Assembly (NCBI GenBank): GCA_903835145.1
Contig: CAILMA010000109.1
Coordinates: 1-17,192, forward strand
Origin: an uncultured Bacteroidota bacterium
GTDB lineage: Bacteria; Bacteroidota; Bacteroidia; Chitinophagales; Chitinophagaceae
Length of the DNA stretch: 17,192 nt
Direction: 5' to 3'
In this document: in pieces, positions 8,645 to 15,295 of the stretch
Numbering within the stretch: the first letter of the stretch is position 1
Layout: each line of letters starts with the position of its first letter
Notes under the pieces: generated by a model
What the model was told of the DNA's origin: nothing
The model's database searches: none
The model's input: the letters and a program-made list of their open reading frames with translations, nothing else
Position numbers and translations under genes: made by a program

Positions 8645-9343
8645 ATGCTATTATTGACCTCTTTACTGTTACAAGCCACAGATACTGCCCATAAAGCAAT
8701 AGCCCAGGCTCCGGCGGCAGCGCCCGAAAAAATTTCCCTTTTCCACCTTCTTCAGGAGGGAGGAGCGTTAATGATTCCGCTGTTGTTGTGCTCGCTTATT
8801 CTTGTTTATGTGTTTGTAGAGCGTCTTTTGGTTATCCGCAAAGCTGCTGCCGTAGATAATAATTTTATGGTGAACGTGCGCGATCAGGTGATGAAAAACA
8901 ACATAGAAGGTGCTAAAGCCACCTGCAAAATGAGCAACACGCCCGTTGCCCGCATTATAGAAAAAGGACTCGCGCTCGTAAATAAACCATTCGACTACAT
9001 TGAGAAATCAATGGAAAATACAGGTAAGCTTGAAGTATATAAACTGGAACGCAATCTGTCTATTCTTTCTACCATTGCAGGCATTGCCCCTATTTTCGGC
9101 TTCCTCGGTACTATCGCGGGTATGATCATATTGTTCTTCAACGTGCAGCACCAGGGTTTTTCTTTGGAAACCATCGCCGGTGGTATCTACACCAAGATGG
9201 TCACCTCAGCCTGCGGGCTAATAATTGGTTTGCTGGCATTTGTAGGCAATGCCTACCTCAATGCGCAAATCAACAAGAATGTAAACAGGATGGAAGCAGC
9301 CTCAGTTGAATTTTTAGATATCTTAATGGAAGCAAGCGCATAG
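8645..9343 (+). CDS. exbB: MotA/TolQ/ExbB-type proton channel protein
   Basis: This 232-residue inner-membrane protein belongs to the family that converts the proton gradient into mechanical force for TonB-type outer-membrane uptake or Tol-type envelope functions. A short hydrophobic N-terminus and an Ala/Pro-rich linker precede TM1 (about residues 41-58, followed by the conserved ER at 59-60). A cytoplasmic loop follows. TM2 (about 137-166) carries the family motif APIFGFLGTIAGMI, and TM3 (about 185-206) the TSACGLIIGLLAF segment. The length is typical of TolQ/ExbB. The exbD-like gene begins four bases downstream, so the pair is an operon. ExbB and TolQ are hard to separate by sequence alone; ExbB is preferred because no pal, tolB or ybgC lies nearby. 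No tonB is present either. Confidence 0.88.
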   Translation: MLLLTSLLLQATDTAHKAIAQAPAAAPEKISLFHLLQEGGALMIPLLLCSLILVYVFVERLLVIRKAAAVDNNFMVNVRDQVMKNNIEGAKATCKMSNTPVARIIEKGLALVNKPFDYIEKSMENTGKLEVYKLERNLSILSTIAGIAPIFGFLGTIAGMIILFFNVQHQGFSLETIAGGIYTKMVTSACGLIIGLLAFVGNAYLNAQINKNVNRMEAASVEFLDILMEASA

Positions 9344-9347
9344 ACCC

Positions 9348-9752
9348 ATGAACATAAGGAGGCATTTAAGAGAAGAACCACATGGGCACTCATCGGCGCT
9401 AAACGACATCCTGTTTATCTTGCTGCTGTTTTTTTTGATCATATCTACACTGGCTAACCCTAATGTGGTGAAGCTCAGCATTCCCAAAGCGAACAGCGAT
9501 ACCAAGGCGAAGCAGACAGTGGTAGTCTCTGTTAATGACAAGCAACAGTTTTTCGTTGGCACCACACCAGTACCTGTCGACTCTTTAAAACAAGCAATTT
9601 CTGTAGTCATAGCAAAGTCTCAGGATGCCGAGCCAACCGTGGTTATCAATGCCGATAAACAAGCTACCGCCGATAACATTGTCGCCGTAATGCGTGCAGC
9701 CCACGACCTCAATCTACGAACAGTACTCGCCGTTGACAACAACAGCAGATAA
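9348..9752 (+). CDS. exbD: ExbD/TolR-type biopolymer transport protein
   Basis: This 134-residue protein is the partner of the channel protein four bases upstream. It has a short cytoplasmic N-terminus, a single transmembrane helix (about residues 22-38) and a periplasmic domain. The essential proton-carrying aspartate of the family is D20 in SALNDILFILLLFFLI. The periplasmic part shows LSIPKA, VVVSVNDKQQFFVG and PTVVINADKQATADNIVAVM, the usual ExbD/TolR sequence blocks, ending near DLNLRTVLAVD. It is at the short end of the family range but looks complete. A repeat-filled region follows, with no tonB or further operon gene. Confidence 0.9.
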   Translation: MNIRRHLREEPHGHSSALNDILFILLLFFLIISTLANPNVVKLSIPKANSDTKAKQTVVVSVNDKQQFFVGTTPVPVDSLKQAISVVIAKSQDAEPTVVINADKQATADNIVAVMRAAHDLNLRTVLAVDNNSR

Positions 9753-9786
9753 CGAATATATATATTCCGAATACTACCCACCTTAG

Positions 9787-9845
9787 CTCGTCCCGATTTG
9801 CAATCGGTATCCCCCGCATACCGTTTGCAACGCTGGTCAAAAACT
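9787..9845. repeat. Palindromic repeat module B, copy 1
   Basis: The module reads CTCGTC, then the hairpin CCGATT-TGC-AATCGG, then TATCCCCCG, then CCGTT-TGC-AACGC and GTCAAAAAC. The first 30 bases (9787-9816) are identical to 10107-10136, and the rest differ by a few bases. The two TTTGCAA-centred palindromes are the hallmark of the module. Confidence 0.8.
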
Positions 9846-9904
9846 TAACTTTGAAACGGTCATAATCTTATATTATTCAACTGGTTACGTATAGCAAACA
9901 CAAG

Positions 9905-9992
9905 AAGCCCGAACGGGCTTCAATTTGAATAGCCGCCGGTGAAACCGGCGGTTAACAACCACAACTCACCAACGCCGTAGGTGTTGAACACC
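9905..9992. repeat. Cluster of three inverted repeats
   Basis: Three inverted repeats lie in tandem: AAGCCCG/CGGGCTT with a 2-base loop (9905-9920), CCGCCGGT/ACCGGCGG with a GAA loop (9933-9951), and GGTGTT/AACACC with a one-base centre (9980-9992). None is followed by a convincing T-tract on either strand, so simple terminators are unlikely. The closely packed arrangement looks like a structured repeat element. Confidence 0.7.
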
Positions 9993-10038
9993 ACGCTAAA
10001 CAAAAACAAATCATTTAATTCAAAACAAGCTCCGTTTC

Positions 10039-10088
10039 CCCTTGCAAGGGCGATATCTCCCGGCCCGGGAAACATCGCCCCGGTAATC
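10039..10088. repeat. Palindromic repeat module A, copy 1
   Basis: The module opens with the perfect 12-base palindrome CCCTTGCAAGGG (10039-10050), continues with CGATATCTCCCGG, and then holds an inverted CCCGGG...CCCCGG repeat (10064-10083). The same order of elements recurs at 11566, 11696, 11828, 15172 and 15403. Confidence 0.7.
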
Positions 10089-10106
10089 CCCCGACCACGT
10101 CCGCAT

Positions 10107-10165
10107 CTCGTCCCGATTTGCAATCGGTATCCCCCGGTATACCGTTTGCAACGCCCGTCAAAAAC
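10107..10165. repeat. Palindromic repeat module B, copy 2
   Basis: This is the second near-identical copy of the module at 9787-9845. It has the hairpin CCGATT-TGC-AATCGG, an added CGGTATACCG palindrome, and the tail TTTGCAACGCCCGTCAAAA, which is shared exactly with the copies at 11619 and 11750. Confidence 0.8.
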
Positions 10166-10166
10166 A

Positions 10167-10218
10167 GTCAACTTATTTCAGGACGATACAAACTGTCAAC
10201 CTATTTCAGGACGATACA
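10167..10218. repeat. 28-bp-period direct repeat, two copies
   Basis: GTCAAC(T/C)TATTTCAGGACGATACA occurs at 10167-10190 and 10195-10218 with a single base difference. The sequence starts right after module B copy 2. Paired direct repeats of this size occur at the ends of some insertion sequences (for example the IS21 family), so it may be a transposon-end remnant; no transposase is present in the window. Confidence 0.75.
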
Positions 10219-10300
10219 TAAAAACGAATCCTTCAATCACTGAATCCTAAAAATCCTAATTCAGACAATAATCTCCCGCTCGCCATGGCATATTCCGTTG

Positions 10301-11188
10301 CTATCCGTTCACAACAATCCCGAGCACTTTCTTTATCATATGATCAACCGCCTTATTGCCATCCTTCGAAAAATCCTTCGTTATCCGGTTGGCAACCACC
10401 GTGCTTATAGACAGGCACTTGTGCCCAAGCAATTTACCAAGTCCATATATTGCCGATGTCTCCATCTCAAAATTGACGATTCTGGTATCCTGACAACGAA
10501 AGGTAACTAACGACTCAATAAGATTAGGAAAGGCGAGGGGAGCCCTCAAAACACGCCCCTGAGGGCCATAAAAACCCGGGCAGGTCACAGTTATGCCATG
10601 TACAAACTCCGCCCCGAAATTTTTCCGCAAAGAAATGGCGCTCTCACCAATATAGGGTGAGATATGCTTCGAATTGATCATGATATGGCGGTTGAACTCA
10701 TGCAGTATAAAACTCTCGTCTTGGTTGTTGGTTGTTTTATAATAATGCATCAGGTTATCCATACCTATCCCGTGCGACGATACCACTATGCTGTCTATAT
10801 CCACATCCTTTTGCAACGCGCCACAGGTGCCAAGCCTTATGATGTTGAGCGTAGTGCGGCTTTCCTTAACGGTGCGGGTTTTAAAATCAATATTGGCAAG
10901 CGCATCCAACTCATTGAAGACTATGTCAATGTTGTCGGGGCCAATACCAGTGCTCACGCAGCTTACATGCTTTTCACCTATATAGCCTGTATGCGTTACA
11001 AACTCCCTGTGCTGTGCCACGTGCGTAATCCGGTCAAAATATTTCGATACCTCCTTCACCCTGTCCGGGTCACCCACAGTGAATATTGTTGGTGCAAGAT
11101 GTTCTGGTGCAAGGTCAAGATGATAGATGGTTCCGCGCGGTGTTATGATCAATTCTGACTCTTGGATAGGCAGCGAAGTATGGTGCAT
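10301..11188 (-). CDS. Nucleoside phosphorylase, uridine-phosphorylase-like
   Basis: The 295-residue cytosolic enzyme belongs to the PNP/UDP phosphorylase family (NP-I fold), which cleaves nucleosides with phosphate to a free base and ribose-1-phosphate for salvage. Visible motifs are GDPDRV (residues 39-44, phosphate-binding loop), HREF (60-63), STGIGPDN (79-86), RLGTCGALQ (118-126, with the phosphate-binding Arg118) and FEMETSAI (240-247, ribose-binding Met/Glu). The arrangement STGIG-DNIDIVFNELDALANIDF resembles Bacteroidota uridine phosphorylases of about 290 residues, longer than the 253-residue E. coli Udp. Uridine is therefore the likeliest substrate, but purine nucleosides cannot be excluded by eye. 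The start is preceded by an A/T-rich leader. The gene is transcribed alone and divergently from tRNA-Cys, with only 59 bases between them. Confidence 0.88.
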   Translation of the reverse strand: MHHTSLPIQESELIITPRGTIYHLDLAPEHLAPTIFTVGDPDRVKEVSKYFDRITHVAQHREFVTHTGYIGEKHVSCVSTGIGPDNIDIVFNELDALANIDFKTRTVKESRTTLNIIRLGTCGALQKDVDIDSIVVSSHGIGMDNLMHYYKTTNNQDESFILHEFNRHIMINSKHISPYIGESAISLRKNFGAEFVHGITVTCPGFYGPQGRVLRAPLAFPNLIESLVTFRCQDTRIVNFEMETSAIYGLGKLLGHKCLSISTVVANRITKDFSKDGNKAVDHMIKKVLGIVVNG

Positions 11189-11207
11189 AATTTTATACCT
11201 TTTTGGG

Positions 11208-11238
11208 TTTGTAAAGAAACGAAATTTAATTACATTTG
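11208..11238 (+). promoter_or_regulatory. Consensus Bacteroidota promoter of tRNA-Cys
   Basis: TTTG (11208-11211), a 19-base spacer and TACATTTG (11231-11238) match TTTG-N19-TAnnTTTG without a mismatch. The -7 element ends nine bases before the tRNA, so transcription would begin only a few bases upstream of the mature 5' end. This is the cleanest promoter in the window. Confidence 0.85.
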
Positions 11239-11247
11239 CACTCAGAA

Positions 11248-11318
11248 GGTCGGATGGCCGAGTGGCTAGGCTCAGCTCTGCAAAAGCTGCTACAGCGGTT
11301 CGAATCCGCTTTCGACCT
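11248..11318 (+). tRNA. tRNA-Cys (anticodon GCA)
   Basis: A full cloverleaf can be folded. The acceptor arms GGTCGGA and TTCGACC pair over seven positions (one G-T). The D-arm is GCC/GGC. The anticodon stem CAGCT/AGCTG encloses loop CTGCAAA with anticodon GCA at 11280-11282. The T-arm is AGCGG/CCGCT with loop TTCGAAT. The discriminator base is T (U73), a known identity element of tRNA-Cys. CCA is not encoded (CTC follows). A consensus promoter lies just upstream and a terminator just downstream, so it is a single-gene transcript. Confidence 0.96.
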
Positions 11319-11333
11319 CTTAAAATTCATAAA

Positions 11334-11366
11334 GCCCTGTAAACTACCAGTTTACGGGGCTTTTTT
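11334..11366 (+). terminator. Rho-independent terminator of tRNA-Cys
   Basis: GCCCTGTAAAC (11334-11344) pairs with GTTTACGGGGC (11350-11360) through an 11-position stem with one T-G pair and a five-base loop, followed by six T residues. It begins 16 bases after the tRNA. Confidence 0.92.
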
Positions 11367-11531
11367 CTTGCTATTTGCCCTTTTTTCGCTTTATCTCGCC
11401 TAATTACACCCACATTCCCTACCTACTCTGCGTTCCAAAAATTAACCCAAACTTGACGCAGGAGTAATTATCACTCAGTTCCTATCCATACTCACCCTGT
11501 CGCAGGCCATTTGCCCCGACGTCCCCTTCGC

Positions 11532-11875
11532 AACGCCCGTCATAACACAAAACAATCGTCCGTACCGCCCTTTATGAGCAAAATCTCCCATCCCTGGCCA
11601 CCTCCCCAATTACGTTTTCTCGTACGCGTTTGCAACGCGTATGCCCCGGCATTGCGTTTGCAACGCCCGTCAAAACACAAAACGATCGTCCGTACCGCCC
11701 TTTATGGGCAAAATCTCCCATTCCGGGGGCACCTCCCCAATTACGTTTTCTCGTACGCGTTTGCAACGCGTATGCCCCGGCATTGCGTTTGCAACGCCCG
11801 TCAAAACACAAAACGATCGTCCGAATTGCCCTGTATGGGCAAAATCTCCCATCCCGGGGCATCACCCCTGGTCAT
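11532..11875. repeat. 130/131-bp tandem repeat, about 2.6 copies, made of modules A and B
   Basis: Units start at 11532, 11662 and 11793, giving periods of 130 and 131 bp; the third unit stops after about 83 bp. Units 1 and 2 differ at only a handful of positions, and their last 60 or so bases are identical, so the duplication looks recent. Each unit runs from AACGCCCGTCAAAACAC through a module A (11566, 11696, 11828) into a module B (11619-11678 and 11750-11809). Reading frames through this array are not considered genes. The rest of the 11367-11941 gap shows no gene; 11500-11545 is a degenerate module B-like stretch. Confidence 0.88.
11619..11678. repeat. Palindromic repeat module B, copy in tandem unit 1
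   Basis: CTCGT is followed by the hairpin CGCGTT-TGC-AACGCG, then TATGCCCCGGCATT and the second hairpin GCGTT-TGC-AACGC, ending in CCGTCAAAA. The element order and spacing are the same as at 9787 and 10107, but the hairpin arms carry paired changes that keep base pairing. An almost identical copy lies 131 bp further on, at 11750-11809. Confidence 0.8.
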
Positions 11876-11941
11876 TAAAAATCTTTCAATCCGTCAGTTC
11901 ATGGTTCCAACGGCCCACCATTATTGATTTACTGCACACCC

Positions 11942-11977
11942 AAAACAAAAATGGCCACCGGTCCACCGGCAGCCATT
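11942..11977 (-). terminator. Rho-independent terminator of the POT transporter gene
   Basis: Read on the minus strand, AATGGCTGCCGG pairs with CCGGTGGCCATT across a TGGA loop (two inner G-T pairs), followed by the T-rich tract TTTTTGTTTTG. It begins 23 bases after the stop codon of the transporter gene. Confidence 0.88.
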
Positions 11978-11999
11978 GAATTATAAAAACACGTAATTC

Positions 12000-13733
12000 T
12001 TAAGAAATACCGTGCATCATTTTCAAGAGTTTTCTTGAAAGGAAGAATAAAATGATAGACGCAATACCCGGCATGATGATGAACAGGATAAAGAAGTCGT
12101 AAGTACTGGCCATGTGATAGCCCAGAAAGTTCGTAGTTTTTCCTTTTTCAGGATAGAACGAACTCAGCGTACCCGCAAATTTGTTCGCAGTCGCATTAGC
12201 AAGGAACCATGTACCCATTAGCAACGAAGCAAAACGCCCGGGAGCCAGTTTGTTCACCAGCGAAAGACCGATAGGGGAAAGACACAACTCACCAACTGTA
12301 TGCAGGAGATACAACGTAATCAACCACATCATACTCACTTTCACAGTGCCAATATCCTTTACACCAACAGCTATGACTACATAGCCAAGGCAAAGGAACA
12401 TGAGTCCAAGCGCCTGTTTGTAAGGAGACGCTGGTTCCAGATTTTTTTTACCCAGTTTACCCCACATCTCTGCAAACAATGGTGCAAGCACCACAATGAA
12501 TACCGCATTCACACTGTTAAATGCACCAGCAGAAATTTCTTTCATATCAAACATAGCACCAGAAACAAACGCTGTTACTGTTTTATACACTAAGAACAAA
12601 CCAAGAGCTCCAAACAAAACTTTGAATTCGATAGCGATTTTCATAAGTCTGTAAAGGGTAAAGTAAAGTAAACCTGCAAGAATAGAAACACCCAACATTA
12701 CCATACCCATGCTTGTATGTATATTGACAGTCCTGTCCATTTGTTCATCAGCAAAGAAAGTAAGCGAAGCACCGGCTTGCTCAAAACATGCCCAGAAGAA
12801 TATTACAAAGAATGCCGCGATAAAGATTACAATAATGCGGTCACGTTCCACTTTTGAAAGCGAACTATCGGTAAGTATCAGGCCCGGCACACCAATAGAT
12901 ATACTGAAAATACAACTGCCAATCCAGTCAAGATCCATTGCAAAATGGAACACAGCAATAAGACCTAATATTATACCAACCCAGATAAATATGCTTTTTT
13001 GGGAAATATTACCGACCGGTGCGCTTATTGCTCCCTGTACTTCATTGTCTTTCTTTTCCTGAGCATCACGTTTTTTATTGGCTATCGCACCTACTTTTTC
13101 ACCCGTAGGGCTTACAATGTATTTCTTCATTACTTCGAAGGAAAACACACCAACTAACATTCCAATACACGCCGCCATAAAGCCCCATTTGAAATCGGCC
13201 GGATTGCCTGTGTCACCAAGAGCACTGCAAATTACGGGAGAGAAAAATGCGCCAAGATTGATACCCATGTAAAAAAGCGTGAATGCAGCATCAAGCCTTG
13301 TATCTCCTTTCGGATAAAGCTGACCCACGAGTGTGGAAATGTTGGGTTTGAAGAAACCGTTACCAACAATCAAAGCAGTCAATCCGCACCACATATACAT
13401 GGTGGCCATATCTACATTCTGGTAGTTTGATGCGCTGAAGAACATAAACAATTGACCAAGTGCCATCAATAATCCGCCTAACAATATGGAACGACGATTG
13501 CCCCAATAGCGATCGGCTATATACCCTCCTATAAGCGGAGTCAGATAAACCAAACCTGTATAACTACCATAAATATTCGAAGCATGAGATTTGTCTACAA
13601 ATAACGCCTTTGTTAAATACAAAATTAATATCGCACGCATGCCGTAATAACTGAATCTTTCCCACATTTCGGTGAAAAAGAGGACAAATAGACCTTCCGG
13701 ATGTTTAGCACTGTTTTTAGATTGGTCGCTCAT
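12000..13733 (-). CDS. POT-family proton-coupled oligopeptide transporter
   Basis: This 577-residue inner-membrane protein of the major facilitator superfamily (POT/PTR2 family) imports di- and tripeptides with protons. The proton-coupling motif ExxERFSYYG of TM1 is present (Glu22, Glu25, Arg26). The PTR2 signature GGYIADRYWGNRRSILLGG follows TM2, FYMGINLGAFFSP (from residue 154) marks TM5, and FFWACFEQAGASL contains the conserved Glu318 of TM7. About 14 hydrophobic segments are visible, as in bacterial POTs. A charged, Lys-rich cytoplasmic loop lies near residues 205-245. The chosen ATG gives a short polar N-terminus before TM1. The gene is divergent from purD and ends at a strong terminator, so it is monocistronic. 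Substrate range cannot be read from sequence. Confidence 0.93.
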   Translation of the reverse strand: MSDQSKNSAKHPEGLFVLFFTEMWERFSYYGMRAILILYLTKALFVDKSHASNIYGSYTGLVYLTPLIGGYIADRYWGNRRSILLGGLLMALGQLFMFFSASNYQNVDMATMYMWCGLTALIVGNGFFKPNISTLVGQLYPKGDTRLDAAFTLFYMGINLGAFFSPVICSALGDTGNPADFKWGFMAACIGMLVGVFSFEVMKKYIVSPTGEKVGAIANKKRDAQEKKDNEVQGAISAPVGNISQKSIFIWVGIILGLIAVFHFAMDLDWIGSCIFSISIGVPGLILTDSSLSKVERDRIIVIFIAAFFVIFFWACFEQAGASLTFFADEQMDRTVNIHTSMGMVMLGVSILAGLLYFTLYRLMKIAIEFKVLFGALGLFLVYKTVTAFVSGAMFDMKEISAGAFNSVNAVFIVVLAPLFAEMWGKLGKKNLEPASPYKQALGLMFLCLGYVVIAVGVKDIGTVKVSMMWLITLYLLHTVGELCLSPIGLSLVNKLAPGRFASLLMGTWFLANATANKFAGTLSSFYPEKGKTTNFLGYHMASTYDFFILFIIMPGIASIILFFLSRKLLKMMHGIS

Positions 13734-13860
13734 GAACTTTTTTAGATTTTAGTGTATAATTTTGAGGACTAAATATACACAAAAACATTTAACGGGAATA
13801 AAAAATCAGCTTTTTCAAATTCAATTGCGAAATTGCGCTCCCGTTTATATTTATTTGCAA

Positions 13861-15135
13861 ATGAAAAATATTCTTCTTTTAGGGTCTGGAGGCAGGGAGT
13901 GCGCGCTCGCCTGGAAACTTAGTCAGAGCACACTTTGTGGTAACTTTTACATAGCACCCGGCAATGCCGGCACTTCAGAATATGGTACAAACCTTTCTAT
14001 ATCATACAATGATTTTGAAGGCATTAAGCAGGCTTGTATCCAACACAAGATCGATATCCTGTTCCCCGGCCCCGAAGATCCCCTCGTTGCAGGTATCTAT
14101 GATTTCTTCAAAGCTGACCCATTACTAAAACACATCATAGTTGTAGGTCCGTCTAAAGAAGGTGCCCAGCTGGAGGGTAGCAAGGCCTTTTCCAAAAAAT
14201 TCATGGCGCGCCACAACATACCTACTGCCGGCTATCGGGAGTTCACAAAAGACAGCCTTGAGCAGGGTATAGCCTACATTAAAAAACACAATTTGCCTAT
14301 AGTGCTTAAGGCCGATGGTCTTGCCGCTGGAAAGGGTGTTGTAATAGCAGAAAATACCATCGATGCCGTAAAAGCCTTCCGGTCCATGATCACTTTCGAG
14401 CAATTCGGCGAGGCCGGCAAAAAGGTCGTTATCGAAGAGTTTCTCGATGGTATTGAGCTTTCAGTATTTGCACTCACCGATGGCGATAATTATGTGGTGC
14501 TGCCCGAAGCCAAAGATTACAAGAGGATAGGAGAGGGTGATACAGGCCTGAACACTGGCGGCATGGGCGCAATATCTCCCGTTCCGTTCGCTGACGAGGC
14601 ATTTATGCAGAAAGTAAATGAACGAATAATAGCACCAACCGTCAACGGACTAAAGGCCGAAAACATCAACTACCAGGGTTTCATATTTTTCGGACTTATA
14701 AAAGTCAACAACGAACCATATGTAATAGAGTACAATTGCCGCATGGGCGACCCCGAAACAGAAGTTGTTATTCCTCGTATAGAAAACGATTTTGTAGCCC
14801 TGCTGCTCAAAATGAGTGAAAAAAGACTCAACGAAGCGAAAATTCATTTTAGCCCCAAGGCTGCTGGCGCTGTAATGCTGGTTGCTGGAGGGTATCCCGG
14901 CACCTACGAAAAAGGCCAGCTAATGACAGGCTTCGAAAAAGTGAGTGGTAGCCTTACCTTCCATGCCGGCACTACCAAAAAAGACGGTCACGTCGTTACC
15001 AATGGTGGCCGCGTGCTCGCCATAACCTCCTTTGGCGACAACATAAAATTCGCACTCACACGCTCCTACGAAAACGCAAATCACATAGAATATAAAGGCA
15101 AATATTTCCGAAAAGACATCGGCTGGGAATTTTAA
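13861..15135 (+). CDS. purD: Phosphoribosylamine-glycine ligase (GARS)
   Basis: The 424-residue cytosolic ATP-grasp enzyme joins glycine to phosphoribosylamine using ATP, the second step of de novo purine synthesis. Visible motifs are GSGGRECALAWKL at residues 8-20, PGNAGT, GPEDPLVAG, LKADGLAAGKGVV near 149-161 (ATP-grasp lysine and glycine loop), GEGDTGLNTGGMGA near 225-238 and EYNCRMGDPET near 290-300 (metal and nucleotide ligands). The length is standard. The frame extends upstream to 13762, but the conserved N-terminus begins at ATG 13861. TATATTTA at 13846-13853, one base off the -7 consensus, lies so close to the start that the mRNA might be nearly leaderless; this is tentative. One oddity is Cys14 where the family motif GGREHAL normally has His. 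The gene stands alone; no other pur gene is in the window. Confidence 0.95.
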   Translation: MKNILLLGSGGRECALAWKLSQSTLCGNFYIAPGNAGTSEYGTNLSISYNDFEGIKQACIQHKIDILFPGPEDPLVAGIYDFFKADPLLKHIIVVGPSKEGAQLEGSKAFSKKFMARHNIPTAGYREFTKDSLEQGIAYIKKHNLPIVLKADGLAAGKGVVIAENTIDAVKAFRSMITFEQFGEAGKKVVIEEFLDGIELSVFALTDGDNYVVLPEAKDYKRIGEGDTGLNTGGMGAISPVPFADEAFMQKVNERIIAPTVNGLKAENINYQGFIFFGLIKVNNEPYVIEYNCRMGDPETEVVIPRIENDFVALLLKMSEKRLNEAKIHFSPKAAGAVMLVAGGYPGTYEKGQLMTGFEKVSGSLTFHAGTTKKDGHVVTNGGRVLAITSFGDNIKFALTRSYENANHIEYKGKYFRKDIGWEF

Positions 15136-15171
15136 TAAAAAACCTCCCAACCAACCCTTCATTATACCGGA

Positions 15172-15258
15172 CCGCCCTGAAAGCGCAAAATCGCTCAGCC
15201 CGGGACATCGCCCCGGGTTACAGTGAGATAACATTTATAAGCCCTGTAAGGGCGCAAT
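15172..15258. repeat. Module A repeat copy plus a small hairpin after purD
   Basis: 15172-15221 holds CGCCCTGAAAGCGCAAAATC, then a CCCGGG/CCCGGG inverted repeat separated by about seven bases (15199-15217). It repeats the module A layout seen at 10039. At 15241-15253, GCCCT-GTA-AGGGC forms a further hairpin followed by GCAATTTTT, resembling the first half of the module. It might also serve as a weak terminator for purD. Confidence 0.65.
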
Positions 15259-15295
15259 TTTTCCGTAATATGTCTAAAATGCACCCCTCGCGCAC

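Noticed and set aside
9920..10250. Reading frames of 83 and 89 codons on opposite strands in the gap after exbD
   Set aside because: Both run through palindromic repeat modules and overlap each other; no family resemblance or promoter.
11532..11875. CRISPR-like array
   Set aside because: The whole 130/131-bp unit repeats without variable spacers, units are far longer than CRISPR repeats, and no cas gene is present.
11511..11979. Overlapping reading frames on both strands in the second repeat region
   Set aside because: They are made by the GC-rich repeat units, translate to the same repeated peptides in several frames, and lack start contexts or recognisable domains.
13762..13860. N-terminal extension of PurD by 33 residues
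   Set aside because: The conserved PurD N-terminus begins at the ATG at 13861; the extension is A/T-rich, unlike any PurD, and overlaps the likely promoter region.
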